DNA from: JALZCH01 sp036387135
GTDB taxonomy: Bacteria; Acidobacteriota; Blastocatellia; Pyrinomonadales; Pyrinomonadaceae
Assembly: GCA_036387135.1 (NCBI GenBank)
Contig: DASVUH010000044.1
Coordinates: 1-64,000 of the forward strand
Direction: 5' to 3'
DNA length: 64,000 nucleotides
Shown here in pieces: positions 40,352 through 48,303 of this stretch (the stretch's first letter is position 1; every line of letters begins with the position of its first letter). The notes beneath the pieces were generated by a model. It ran no database searches and was not told the DNA's origin. It saw nothing but the letters and a program-made list of their open reading frames with translations. The translations under genes were made by a program, and so were the position numbers.

Positions 40352-41449
40352 ATGATGGCAGAACCGCGAGCTTCCAATATAAATTCATCGAAAATTCAAG
40401 AGCTGCTCGGCGCCGACGCCGACGCTTTACTTAATTATTCAACGCCGAAAATTTCCAAAGACCAACTGCAAATTCCGGGCGGCGATTTCGTTGATCGCGT
40501 CTGGGCTTTGTCCGACAGAACGCCCGCGACTCTTCGCTCATTGCAAACGCTTTTCGGAAACGGGCGGCTGGCGGGAACCGGCTATCTCTCGATTTTGCCG
40601 GTTGATCAGGGAATCGAACACGCGGCAGGCGCTTCTTTCGCGCCGAATCCGCAGTATTTCGACCCGGAAAACATCGTCAAGCTAGCCATCGAAGGCGGCT
40701 GCAACGCCGTCGCTTCGACGTTCGGCGTGCTTGGAATAGTCGCCCGCAAATACGCTCATAAAATCCCGTTTATCGTCAAAATTAATCACAACGAGCTGTT
40801 AACTTATCCGAACAAATTCGATCAGGTGATGTTCGGCGGCATTGACCAATGCCGCGATATGGGCGCGGTCGCCGTCGGCGCGACGATTTATTTCGGCTCT
40901 GACGAATCAACCCGTCAACTCGGCGAAGTCGCCGAAGCATTTGCTTACGCGCACGAGCTTGGAATGGCGACGATTTTGTGGTGTTACCTCAGAAACAACA
41001 AATTCAAAACCAAAGAAGGCGATTTGCACACAGCCGCCGATTTGACCGGACAGGCGAATCATTTGGGCGTGACAATTCAAGCCGACATCATCAAACAAAA
41101 GCTCCCCGAACGAAACGGCGGCTACAACGTTTTAGGTTTGGAAAGCAGCTACGGCAAAACGAATCCGAAAATTTACACCGATTTGACGAGCGACAACCCG
41201 ATTGATCTCGTGCGCTATCAAGTGGCGAACTGTTATATGGGACGCTGCGGTTTGATCAATTCCGGCGGCGAATCGAAAGGCGCGAGCGATATGGCTGACG
41301 CCGTTCGCACTGCCGTTATCAACAAACGCGGCGGCGGAATGGGCTTGATTTCCGGCAGAAAAGCGTTTCAACGCCCGATGAACGAAGGCGTCCAATTGCT
41401 CAACGCCATTCAAGACGTTTATCTTAATCAGGAGATTACCGTCGCTTAA
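40352..41449 (+). CDS. Class I fructose-bisphosphate aldolase (DhnA type)
   Basis: This 365-residue enzyme is of the DhnA/FbaB class I aldolase group and cleaves or forms fructose 1,6-bisphosphate. Family blocks are LSILPVDQGIEHAAGASFAPNP, CNAVASTFGVLGIVARKYAHKIPFIVKINHNELL (with conserved Lys), CRDMGAVAVGATIYFGSDES, and the C-terminal phosphate-binding GLINSGGESKGASDMADAV and GGGMGLISGRKAFQRP. The Schiff-base lysine is most likely in the IPFIVKIN strand or a later strand. It is monocistronic with its own extended -10 promoter and terminator, as expected for a central glycolytic gene. Confidence 0.92.
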   Translation: MMAEPRASNINSSKIQELLGADADALLNYSTPKISKDQLQIPGGDFVDRVWALSDRTPATLRSLQTLFGNGRLAGTGYLSILPVDQGIEHAAGASFAPNPQYFDPENIVKLAIEGGCNAVASTFGVLGIVARKYAHKIPFIVKINHNELLTYPNKFDQVMFGGIDQCRDMGAVAVGATIYFGSDESTRQLGEVAEAFAYAHELGMATILWCYLRNNKFKTKEGDLHTAADLTGQANHLGVTIQADIIKQKLPERNGGYNVLGLESSYGKTNPKIYTDLTSDNPIDLVRYQVANCYMGRCGLINSGGESKGASDMADAVRTAVINKRGGGMGLISGRKAFQRPMNEGVQLLNAIQDVYLNQEITVA

Positions 41450-41469
41450 ACGTTTGCTTCAGAATTTTA

Positions 41470-41501
41470 AGAAAAGAGGTTTGCTATAGCCTCTTTTCTT
41501 T
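41470..41501 (+). terminator. Terminator after aldolase gene
   Basis: GAAAAGAGG pairs with CCTCTTTTC across a 10-base loop, followed by TTTTC. It lies 20 bases after the stop. Confidence 0.85.
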
Positions 41502-41571
41502 TCTGCAATTAATTAATTTGACATAATCCACACAATCGCTTAAAAAAGCGGCAGAAGAATAATTATCAATT

Positions 41572-42144
41572 TTGCAGCCAGAAACCGTTCAAATCCCCGA
41601 TGCCGACCTTCTCCGAGCCGTAGCGCAGGGCGACGAAGAATCTCTGGCTGCGATTTATGACCGCTACCGGACAATCCTGTTCGGACTTCTCTTTCGTATA
41701 TTAGGTAACCGCGCCGAAGCGGAAGACATTTTGCAGGAAGTCTTCGTGCAGGTTTGGCAGCGGGCGCGGGATTTTGACGAAAACCGCGGAAAGGCTTTTA
41801 CGTGGCTCGTCACGCTGGCGCGAAGTCGTGCGATTGATCGCCTTCGTTCTCTCGGTTCGCGCAGTCGAACGATTGAGGCAGCGACCAAAGAATCGGCTGA
41901 CGCCGTTGCCGATGCGGTTGAAGATGCAATAAATAACGAACGCGGCGAAGTCGTGCGAGAGGCGTTAAAAGGATTACCGGAAGAACAGCGCGCCGCGCTT
42001 TTGATGGCTTATTTCGACGGTTTTTCGCAGTCGGAAATCGCCGAACGCACCAATACCCCTCTTGGTACGGTCAAAACTCGAATGCGAACCGGAATGACAA
42101 AATTGCGCGAAGTTCTGGCTCCGCGCGTCGGGGATTGGTTGTAA
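41572..42144 (+). CDS. ECF-type RNA polymerase sigma factor
   Basis: This 190-residue sigma-70 family protein has region 2 (LAAIYDRYRTILFGLLFRILGNRAEAEDILQEVFVQVWQRA, then AFTWLVTLARSRAIDRLRSL) and region 4 (LKGLPEEQRAALLMAYFDGFSQSEIAERTNTPLGTVKTRMRTGMTKLREVL), and no region 3. It resembles the SigK/ECF19 group. No ATG is available near the N-terminus, and the frame opens at a TTG at 41572. It is followed 51 bases later by the anti-sigma gene, so the two are co-transcribed and presumably form the control pair. Confidence 0.93.
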   Translation: MQPETVQIPDADLLRAVAQGDEESLAAIYDRYRTILFGLLFRILGNRAEAEDILQEVFVQVWQRARDFDENRGKAFTWLVTLARSRAIDRLRSLGSRSRTIEAATKESADAVADAVEDAINNERGEVVREALKGLPEEQRAALLMAYFDGFSQSEIAERTNTPLGTVKTRMRTGMTKLREVLAPRVGDWL

Positions 42145-42195
42145 AACGGGCGAACATTGATGCGCAAACGGCATCTAATTTGATTAGTTTTAAAG

Positions 42196-43080
42196 GTGAC
42201 AGAAGAAAGATACAAAGAGAATTTAGCGGCACACGCGCTTGACGCGCTCGATGAACACGAGCGGCGCGAGCTTGATGCGCTGCTTGCCGGAGACGCACAG
42301 CTTCGCGCCGATTTTGACGGGCTGCGCGAAACGGCGGCGGCTTTGTCTTTCGCCGCCGAACTGATCGAACCGTCGGCAGAAGTTCGTTCACGGATTTTAG
42401 AGAAAATCAGACAAACGCCGCAAACCGAAAAACCGAAATTTACGGTTATTGAGGGCGGAAAGAATAAATCTTCCGTAAAAGCCGTTTCGACGCCGGAAAA
42501 TGAATTTACCGTTCAAGCTCCGAAACGCTCCGGTTTTTGGAATGTGTTGCCGAAAATTGTCGCGGTTGCCGCTTCGATTGCAGTTTTGGTTTTGGCTTAT
42601 TCGCTCATCAACGCAACAAGGCAAAACGCCAGAGCGCAGGCTGAAATCGCCGGGCTGAATCAAAAACTCTCTGAAGCCGAACAAAATTTGAATAAAACTT
42701 CGGGCGAGCTGGCGCAGATTCGCGCCGAGCGCGAGCTGCTTGCTTCGCCGCAAACAATCGTCGCCGCGCTCGGCGGAACGGAAAATTCGCCGCAAGCGCG
42801 CGCGCGTCTGGTTTTCGACAAACAAACCGGCAAAGCGTTTTTGTACGTCGAAGGCTTGCCCGACGCGCCCGACGGCAAAGCCTATCAAATCTGGTGGATT
42901 TCCGATCCGACCAAACCTGCGCCCGGCGGCACATTTAAAACACACGAAAACGGCAAAGGCGAATTGCGCGATCAGATTCCGTCAAAAGATTTAAACGCCG
43001 GAGTTTTCGCCGTCACGCTCGAACCCGAAGGCGGCTCGGATGCTCCGACCAGCAAGCCTTATTTGATTTCAAAACTGTAA
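42196..43080 (+). CDS. RskA-like transmembrane anti-sigma factor
   Basis: This 294-residue protein has a cytoplasmic N-terminal anti-sigma domain (EERYKENLAAHALDALDEHERRELDALLAGDAQLRADFDGLRE), without the full H-x3-C-x2-C zinc motif. A single membrane segment ILPKIVAVAASIAVLVLAYSLI-like (VLPKIVAVAASIAVLVLAYSL, about residues 116-136) follows. A coiled-coil region and a periplasmic RskA domain complete it (AYQIWWISDPTKPAPGGTF ... AGVFAVTLEPEGGSDAPTSKPYL). It would hold the upstream sigma factor at the membrane until proteolysis. The start is a GTG 51 bases after the sigma stop. Confidence 0.9.
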   Translation: MTEERYKENLAAHALDALDEHERRELDALLAGDAQLRADFDGLRETAAALSFAAELIEPSAEVRSRILEKIRQTPQTEKPKFTVIEGGKNKSSVKAVSTPENEFTVQAPKRSGFWNVLPKIVAVAASIAVLVLAYSLINATRQNARAQAEIAGLNQKLSEAEQNLNKTSGELAQIRAERELLASPQTIVAALGGTENSPQARARLVFDKQTGKAFLYVEGLPDAPDGKAYQIWWISDPTKPAPGGTFKTHENGKGELRDQIPSKDLNAGVFAVTLEPEGGSDAPTSKPYLISKL

Positions 43081-43225
43081 AAAAAATCTCGCAAGCAATC
43101 CGATTTCGATTTGGTCTCGTAATTTTATCGAACACGACGGATAAACACCTGCGTGTTCAGAACGAACAAGGGGCAGTTTAAACCTTGTCGCTTGGTTGAA
43201 CCGGTTAATTTCTTTCTTTTCTCGC

Positions 43226-43259
43226 AAAAAAGCGACCGCTCGAAAACGGTCGCTTTTTT
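43226..43259. terminator. Strong terminator downstream of sigma/anti-sigma pair
   Basis: AAAAAAGCGACCG and its complement CGGTCGCTTTTTT pair perfectly across 8 bases. It lies 146 bases after the anti-sigma stop. The stretch between holds one weaker stem (GAACACG/CGTGTTC near 43131-43159) and no gene. Confidence 0.92.
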
Positions 43260-43374
43260 GTTAAAAATTTTTCTTAACAACTAAATCCGCTTTGCCAAAC
43301 GGCGGCGTATATTCCGTGAAGTTTGGAAAAACTTCAAAAACTAAAAATATCAAGAGGGTAACAAGGGGTAAAAA

Positions 43375-43941
43375 ATGAAAAAAGTATTATTTGGAATGTT
43401 ATTTGTATTCACGGCTTTCGCGTTTTCGGCATCGGCACAGATGCAAATGAAATCGGACGGTAATCCGATGGTCGGCGGCGCGGCGATGTACAAAACCAGA
43501 GACATCGTTGACAACGCAGTCAACTCGAAAGACCACACGACGCTCGTCGCTGCGGTTAAAGCCGCCGGATTGGTTGATACGCTCAAAAGCAAAGGACCTT
43601 TCACGGTTTTCGCGCCCGTCAATTCGGCTTTTGAAGCTCTTCCGGCGGGAACGGTCGAGACGCTGTTAAAACCCGAAAACAAAACGACGCTGCAAACCAT
43701 TTTGAAATATCACGTTGTCGCAGGCAAAATGGATTCGAAAGCCATCGCCAAAGCAATCAAAAAAGGCAACGGCAGAGCGACTTTTAACACAGTTGCGGGC
43801 GGTACACTGACCGCTTCGATGGACGGCAACGCGCTGGTTTTAACCGATGCCAAAGGCGGAACATCGAGAGTGACGATTGCTGACGTAATGCAGTCAAACG
43901 GCGTGATTCACGTTGTTGATACGATTCTGATGCCGCAATAA
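43375..43941 (+). CDS. Secreted fasciclin-domain protein
   Basis: This 188-residue exported protein has signal peptide MKKVLFGMLFVFTAFAFSASAQ and one FAS1 domain. Motifs H1 and H2 are visible: GPFTVFAPVNSAFEALPAG (about residues 76-94) and IADVMQSNGVIHVVDTILMP at the end. The TILKYHVVAGKM segment with the conserved Tyr-His lies between. Fasciclin domains mediate adhesion or matrix binding. It has its own ribosome-binding site (GAGGGTAACAAGG region) and two consecutive terminators downstream. Confidence 0.93.
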   Translation: MKKVLFGMLFVFTAFAFSASAQMQMKSDGNPMVGGAAMYKTRDIVDNAVNSKDHTTLVAAVKAAGLVDTLKSKGPFTVFAPVNSAFEALPAGTVETLLKPENKTTLQTILKYHVVAGKMDSKAIAKAIKKGNGRATFNTVAGGTLTASMDGNALVLTDAKGGTSRVTIADVMQSNGVIHVVDTILMPQ

Positions 43942-43978
43942 AACAAAGCTATAATTTTTCCGTAACCTTTCTCTGAAA

Positions 43979-44012
43979 AATAGACCGCAAACGAATTTGC
44001 GGTCTATTTTTT
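43979..44012. terminator. Terminator 1 after fasciclin gene
   Basis: AATAGACCGCAAA pairs with TTTGCGGTCTATT across a 4-base loop, with a T-rich tail. Confidence 0.92.
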
Positions 44013-44022
44013 ACTGGAAATG

Positions 44023-44060
44023 AAAAGCCCGTCGGTCTTTGAAAACCGACGGGCTTTTTT
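44023..44060. terminator. Terminator 2, shared with small ORF
   Basis: AAAAGCCCGTCGGT pairs with ACCGACGGGCTTTT across 8 bases. It can act on both strands; read leftwards it lies 22 bases after the stop of the small ORF at 44082-44153. Confidence 0.92.
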
Positions 44061-44081
44061 ATTTAGAATAATTGCCGATTG

Positions 44082-44153
44082 TTATTGAACTGCCGGAAGA
44101 AATTGCACCGCGAAATTTAACATTCCCCACGAAAACGCGATAATCACTGACAT
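44082..44153 (-). CDS. Putative 23-residue hydrophobic small protein
   Basis: The ORF encodes MSVIIAFSWGMLNFAVQFLP and three more residues, a single hydrophobic helix long enough to span a membrane. A strong AAGGAGA lies nine bases upstream of the ATG, and a perfect terminator hairpin (44023-44060) lies 22 bases after the stop. So it has the layout of a complete gene unit. I know of no named family. It is too short to judge by composition; ribosome-binding site plus terminator are the only support. Confidence 0.5.
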   Translation of the reverse strand: MSVIIAFSWGMLNFAVQFLPAVQ

Positions 44154-44324
44154 TTACTTTTTCTCCTTTCCCTCAAAAATCGTCGTTTGACGCATTTGTT
44201 ATACGATAAACAAAACCATTTTTGCCTCGCTTTTTGGCTGGTTACTGAAATATTAAAAAGCGTTCGCAATTTGGGTTTGGGAAAGGATTGAATGGAAAGA
44301 ATCAAATCATAAATTCGATAAATT

Positions 44325-44816
44325 TTAAGCCGCCACCGCCGCCACACTGATTTGAAGCGTTTCCAGCGCGGAACAATTTACACCTTCGCGCCGGTTGTTC
44401 TGATTGAAAATGCGTCTCCGCACTCGTTCACGCTGCGATTCGCTGATTGTAATCGCCTGCACTTTTTCGCTCCACGCAAAATCCGTCGCGCCGGTTTTTT
44501 TCCGCGCCCAGCTTGCCGAAAGCAATTTCAAACGTCGAATAAAATCTGCGGGCGTCGTGTCGAACGAATCGAAACCGATGAGCAAATGAATTTCGCCTCC
44601 GCTGCCGCCTATGGCTTCGGGCATACCGCCCGCCGTGCAAATCGTTCCGGCAAGAAAATTATAAAATTTTTCGCGCATATCCACTTCAAACTGTGCATTC
44701 TCACAGTTCAAAACTATGTAATAATACAGGAGCGGTTTTTTTTGATTGAGCAGCCGCAGCGACGATTTCGGCGAGCAAGCAAGGGTTGTTTCGTAAAATC
44801 TGCAATCGGAAAACAT
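44325..44816 (-). CDS. Degenerate TnpA/RAYT-like Y1 transposase homologue
   Basis: This 163-residue protein is related in layout to the intact TnpA-like protein at 45373-45816. LLYYYIVLNCENAQFEVDMREKFYNFLAGTI aligns with the N-terminal strand and helix, GGEIHLLIGFDSFDTTPADFIRRLKLLSASWARK with the HUH strand and following helix, and DFAWSEKVQAITISESQRERVRRRIFNQ with the tyrosine helix. The HUH motif reads EIH, so one metal-ligand His is lost. The catalytic Tyr position appears to be Arg, so it is probably not a transposase any more. The ATG at 44816 has AAAGGA at a good distance. It may be repurposed or decaying. Confidence 0.7.
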   Translation of the reverse strand: MFSDCRFYETTLACSPKSSLRLLNQKKPLLYYYIVLNCENAQFEVDMREKFYNFLAGTICTAGGMPEAIGGSGGEIHLLIGFDSFDTTPADFIRRLKLLSASWARKKTGATDFAWSEKVQAITISESQRERVRRRIFNQNNRREGVNCSALETLQISVAAVAA

Positions 44817-44972
44817 CGTAAATTTCCTTTCTCGCATACACCTTAACAGATTTTTTTTTCATTTTCACTATCCATTTAGGTAGTAATCTTTCAAACGAAC
44901 AGTTTCCTAATAAATTCAGTTAAAGTTTCGTTAATCCGCAACTAAATCCTTTAACTGCTTCGGTGCAAATTT

Positions 44973-45362
44973 TCATTCTTCGGCGTTTTCGTCATCTTCC
45001 TCGCCTTCAAGCTCGCCGACCTCCCAGCCATCGTAAGCCGTTACGCCTGCTTCCTGTGCGATTCGGGCAAGCTCGACGTTGCGCTCGGCAAGCGAATGAG
45101 CCGTGTGCGTTTCGACTTTGTCAACGTGCAGCATATATTCGCCGGTCGGTTTGTCTGTTTCTTCGTCTTCAAGCTCGAAAACGCCGATATAATCGTAACC
45201 GTGTTCTTCAAGTTGTTCGCCCAGTTTTCCGAGCCTTTCAATTTCGGCGTCAACAAAATAAAAACTAAAAAGATGCGGTTCTTCCAGCTTCAAACCGTCT
45301 TCCGTTGCTTCCGCAAAAATTGCTTCGATGCTTTCGAGTTGTGATTCTACGTCTGTAAACAT
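44973..45362 (-). CDS. RraB-like ribonuclease E inhibitor family protein
   Basis: This 129-residue acidic protein matches the RraB family pattern: LESIEAIFAEATEDGLKLEEPHLFSFYFVDAE, KLGEQLEEHGYDYIGVFELEDEET, YMLHVDKVETHTAHSLAERNVELARIAQEAGVTAYDGWEVGE. In enterobacteria RraB modulates RNase E; in distant phyla the family is only known by homology. I chose the ATG at 45362, with GGGAG seven bases upstream. It lies 10 bases after the stop of the intact TnpA-like gene, so it is downstream in the same transcript. The very acidic C-terminus (EGEEDDENAEE) may be flexible. Confidence 0.82.
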   Translation of the reverse strand: MFTDVESQLESIEAIFAEATEDGLKLEEPHLFSFYFVDAEIERLGKLGEQLEEHGYDYIGVFELEDEETDKPTGEYMLHVDKVETHTAHSLAERNVELARIAQEAGVTAYDGWEVGELEGEEDDENAEE

Positions 45363-45372
45363 TATTGCTCCC

Positions 45373-45816
45373 TTACCATAAATATTTTTCGTCGTATTCG
45401 ACATTGCTCAATTCTAGCAATTCGACGTACTCGGTTTGAAAGTTTTTTCCGTGATGATGTTCGATTTGATGACGGATATAATTTTTAACTTTATCCAAAC
45501 TCGTCGCGCTGACAGCAAAAGCGCCGTAACCGTTTTGCCATGCGAAATTCGGTTTTCCGTTGCGATGCGCCCAACCGGACGAGCTTGCCTTTAATTCGCG
45601 CATAAAATAATCAAGACGATGCGAAGCAGTCAGCCCGACAAGCAAATGAACGTGGTCTTCAATTCCGCCAATCGCCAACAAAACCCCGCCCTGATTTTTC
45701 ACGATTCCGCCCATATAACCATACAAATCCTCGCGCCAATCAGCGGTAATCAAAGGCAACCGATCTTTGGTCGAAAAAACAAGATGATAATGCAAACTCG
45801 TATGCGTCGAAGGCAT
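45373..45816 (-). CDS. IS200/IS605-type TnpA (REP-associated Y1 transposase)
   Basis: This 147-residue Y1 transposase has the IS200 layout: LHYHLVFSTKDRLPLI at the start, the HUH motif in IGGIEDHVHLLVGL (H-V-H), KASSSGWAHRNGKPNFAWQNGYGAFAVS, and the tyrosine in KVKNYIRHQIEHHHGKNF. It cuts single-stranded DNA at hairpin-adjacent sites. An inverted repeat of 32 bases with internal palindromes lies just upstream (45859-46049), as is typical of REP-associated transposases (RAYTs). No tnpB or target duplication is seen, so this may be a domesticated RAYT acting on REP sequences rather than an autonomous IS. Confidence 0.88.
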   Translation of the reverse strand: MPSTHTSLHYHLVFSTKDRLPLITADWREDLYGYMGGIVKNQGGVLLAIGGIEDHVHLLVGLTASHRLDYFMRELKASSSGWAHRNGKPNFAWQNGYGAFAVSATSLDKVKNYIRHQIEHHHGKNFQTEYVELLELSNVEYDEKYLW

Positions 45817-45858
45817 AAAAAATAAGAGTAGTTTTTCAATTTAAAAATACCGTTTTCA

Positions 45859-46049
45859 GTGCCGAAGGCACGACAATATGGTAGCCAGTGGTGAGCGCAG
45901 CGAACCTCTGGAAAACGTCACGCCCAAAACATATCAGCCCCGGCAGGGGCGTAATCAATAAATTATCAACGGATGTCGCACACCGTCCGGTGCGCGATTA
46001 TTTTTCACATTTGCATTCCAGAGGTTCGCTGCGCTCACCACTGGCTACC
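45859..46049. repeat. REP-like inverted repeat cluster beside TnpA gene
   Basis: A 32-base sequence at 45880-45911 occurs as an exact reverse complement at 46018-46049. Between and beside them are shorter palindromes: GTGCC/GGCAC (45859-45871), GCCCC-GGCA-GGGGC near 45939, and CGCACACC-GTCC-GGTGCG near 45978. The unit resembles a bacterial interspersed mosaic element. It lies between the TnpA-like gene and lysS, with no ORF of note. Confidence 0.85.
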
Positions 46050-46097
46050 GCATCATCGCGCCTTGCGGCGCTTTGGAATCGGACAATTCTTAAATAA

Positions 46098-47993
46098 CTA
46101 TTCGGTTTCGGATTCTTCCGTTGTGCCGCGTTCCGGTCGCATATGCGGGAAGAGAATCACGTCGCGGATTGAATGTTGATTTGTCAGCAGCATCACCAGA
46201 CGGTCAATCCCGATTCCGATTCCGGCGGCGGGCGGCATTCCGTAGCTCAAAGCGCGAATGTAATCTTCATCCAAAACCATCGCTTCGTCGTCGCCGCGCT
46301 CGCGTTCTCCGGCTTGGTCTAAAAAACGCTCGTACTGTTCCTGCGGATCGTTCAACTCCGAAAAACCGTTCGCGCATTCCATTCCGTTGATGAAAAGCTC
46401 AAAACGCTCGGCAATCTGCGGATTCTGCGGCGACGCTTTCGATAACGGCGAAATTGATTTCGGATAATCAATGATGAATGTCGGTTGAATTAAAAGCCAT
46501 TCGGCTAATTTCTCAAACAAATTTACTAAACTTTTTTCTTTACTCTCTTCTTTTATTTTTCCGCTTTCAGAATAATTTTTTGCTAATTCTTTAGTGTGAA
46601 TCCAAATATCGTCATAATTGGATTCTGCTAATTTTTCAATGTTCGCAATTTCCTCTTTAGAGGCATTTCTATCCAACGCTTTTGCAATTTCAAGTCGTCT
46701 GGTTTGTTCCGATGCCTCAATTTGGTTGATGAATAAATCAAGTAAGTAATATTTATCAGGATTTCTAAACCAATCCGAATCAATTTTGTCGTCGCCTAAT
46801 TGTTGCCAACGAACATCCCAATATCTTTCGATAGCTTCCGACATTGTTAATTTTTCAAAATTATTGAAATCAATTCGTTTATTGCCGTATTCAACTTGCA
46901 AGCTTCCGCCCGTCGCTTTTTGCACCGATTCTTTAATCATCGCTTCGGCGAAATCCATCATTCCATTCACGTCCATATAAGCCGAGTAAAATTCGAGCAT
47001 CGTGAATTCGGGACTGTGGCGTTGCGAGAGACCTTCGTTGCGGAAATTGCGATTTAATTCGTAAACCTTTTCAAAACCGCCGACTTCGAGTCGTTTTAAA
47101 TAAAGTTCGGGCGCGATGCGGGCGTAAAGTTTAATATCGAGCGCATTGTGATAAGTTTCAAAAGGTTTCGCCGCCGCGCCGGTCGCTTTCGGTGTGAGAA
47201 TCGGCGTTTCGACTTCGATATAGCCGTGCGCGTCGAGATAATTTCTCATTCCGCTGATTAAACGCGCGCGGCGTTCAAAGACTTCGCGCGTCGTCAATTC
47301 GCCCGGCTCGCGTTCGACTTTCAGGCTCGAAGCGATCAAATCAATGTAGCGATAACGGCGGCGCGTTTCCGGGTCTTCGATTCCGTGCATTTTGTCGGGC
47401 ATCGGCAGCATCGCTTTTGCCAGAAACTGAATCGTTTCGACGTGAATCGAAAGCTCGCCCGTTTTCGTCACAAACAAATAGCCTTCGACGCCGCCGAAAT
47501 CGCCGTGATCGAGCAGATTAAACAATTCCCAGCCATTCACAAATTGCGGAATGCGGAATGCGGATTGCGGATTTTCATTCTCGGCGTCTCCGCGTCTCTG
47601 CGTTTCAATTTCACCGTTATAAATACCTTTCACATCATCACGGCGGACGTAAATCTGCAAACGCTCTGAGCCGTCGGACAAATGAACAAACGCCGCTTTG
47701 CCCATCACGCGCGGCGGAACGGCTAATCTGCCCGAAGTTCGGACGCGATATTGATTTAATTCCGCGTTTGCTGCGTCTTTGGCTTCCGGCGAAGGCTGTT
47801 CGCCTTCGGCAACATATTTTTCTTTAATCGGGCGGGCAAAATTAACCAGATTTGTAATCGTATCTTCCGCGCCGGAAACTGCGGTGCGGTCGAATTTGTT
47901 CGGATAAACATTGCCGACCAGAGCGCGCAATTTTTCCAAATGCTCTTTTCTCGCCAGCGTTTGATCGTTTTCTTCGATAAATGGAATTGTCAT
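46098..47993 (-). CDS. lysS: Lysyl-tRNA synthetase (class II), enlarged
   Basis: This class II synthetase charges tRNA-Lys. Motifs are complete: anticodon-binding OB-fold (SGRLAVPPRVMGKAAFVHLSDGSERLQIYV), motif 1 region GYIEVETPILTPKATGAAAKPF, motif 2 YELNRNFRNEGLSQRHSPEFTMLEFY, motif 3 GMPPAAGIGIGIDRLVMLLT. The length of 631 residues exceeds the usual 490-510. Two extra segments account for it. One is about 25 residues at 126-151, ETQRRGDAE plus NPQSAFRIPQ, encoded by short tandem repeats. The other is a longer and visibly AT-rich stretch of about 95 residues at 393-487, where typical enzymes have about half that. All catalytic residues remain, so it should be functional. Confidence 0.94.
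   Translation of the reverse strand: MTIPFIEENDQTLARKEHLEKLRALVGNVYPNKFDRTAVSGAEDTITNLVNFARPIKEKYVAEGEQPSPEAKDAANAELNQYRVRTSGRLAVPPRVMGKAAFVHLSDGSERLQIYVRRDDVKGIYNGEIETQRRGDAENENPQSAFRIPQFVNGWELFNLLDHGDFGGVEGYLFVTKTGELSIHVETIQFLAKAMLPMPDKMHGIEDPETRRRYRYIDLIASSLKVEREPGELTTREVFERRARLISGMRNYLDAHGYIEVETPILTPKATGAAAKPFETYHNALDIKLYARIAPELYLKRLEVGGFEKVYELNRNFRNEGLSQRHSPEFTMLEFYSAYMDVNGMMDFAEAMIKESVQKATGGSLQVEYGNKRIDFNNFEKLTMSEAIERYWDVRWQQLGDDKIDSDWFRNPDKYYLLDLFINQIEASEQTRRLEIAKALDRNASKEEIANIEKLAESNYDDIWIHTKELAKNYSESGKIKEESKEKSLVNLFEKLAEWLLIQPTFIIDYPKSISPLSKASPQNPQIAERFELFINGMECANGFSELNDPQEQYERFLDQAGERERGDDEAMVLDEDYIRALSYGMPPAAGIGIGIDRLVMLLTNQHSIRDVILFPHMRPERGTTEESETE
47543..47603. repeat. Heptamer and octamer repeats inside lysS
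   Basis: Four heptads of ATTGCGG/AATGCGG (47543-47570) are followed by octads CTCGGCGT, CTCCGCGT, CTCTGCGT (47580-47603). The octads match the arm of hairpin elements A and B elsewhere in the window. Together they encode most of the additional segment at lysS residues 130-150 and keep the reading frame. Confidence 0.9.
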
Positions 47994-48061
47994 AAATTTT
48001 TATCAATCAAATTATGCGAATTAAGAATAGACTTTGAAAATCAAGAATCAAATTCTTCTCA

Positions 48062-48142
48062 GCGTCCTTTGCGGTTTAATTCGATAAAAAGAGAGAAAAC
48101 TTAACCGCAAAGAACGCAAAGGCTAACGCAAAGGACGCAAAG
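48062..48142. repeat. Nonamer repeats and hairpin upstream of lysS
   Basis: The units CGCAAAG recur with 9- to 12-base spacing at 48103-48142. An inverted partner at 48062-48078 pairs with 48101-48117 (GCGTCCTTTGCGGTT against AACCGCAAAGAACGC). The gene-free stretch 47994-48303 holds only this and AT-rich sequence; it lies between the divergent lysS and MscS genes. Confidence 0.8.
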
Positions 48143-48303
48143 TTTTTCTAATTTTGATTCGCATAAATTATAGAAATCAAAACAAATTTCCCGCAAAACG
48201 GCAAAGTAAACGGCGAAATTCGGTAAAAAAGGCAACTTTTGAGGCATTTTATTCTTCCCTTTTATAGGACACGAAATTTAGAAAAGGCTTGAAAATTATA
48301 GTT

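Noticed and set aside
42397..42945. 182-codon minus-strand ORF
   Set aside because: Antisense of the RskA-like anti-sigma gene, which has a clear domain layout.
45859..46049. CRISPR array
   Set aside because: The 32-base unit occurs only twice and in opposite orientation, with no regular spacers or cas genes.
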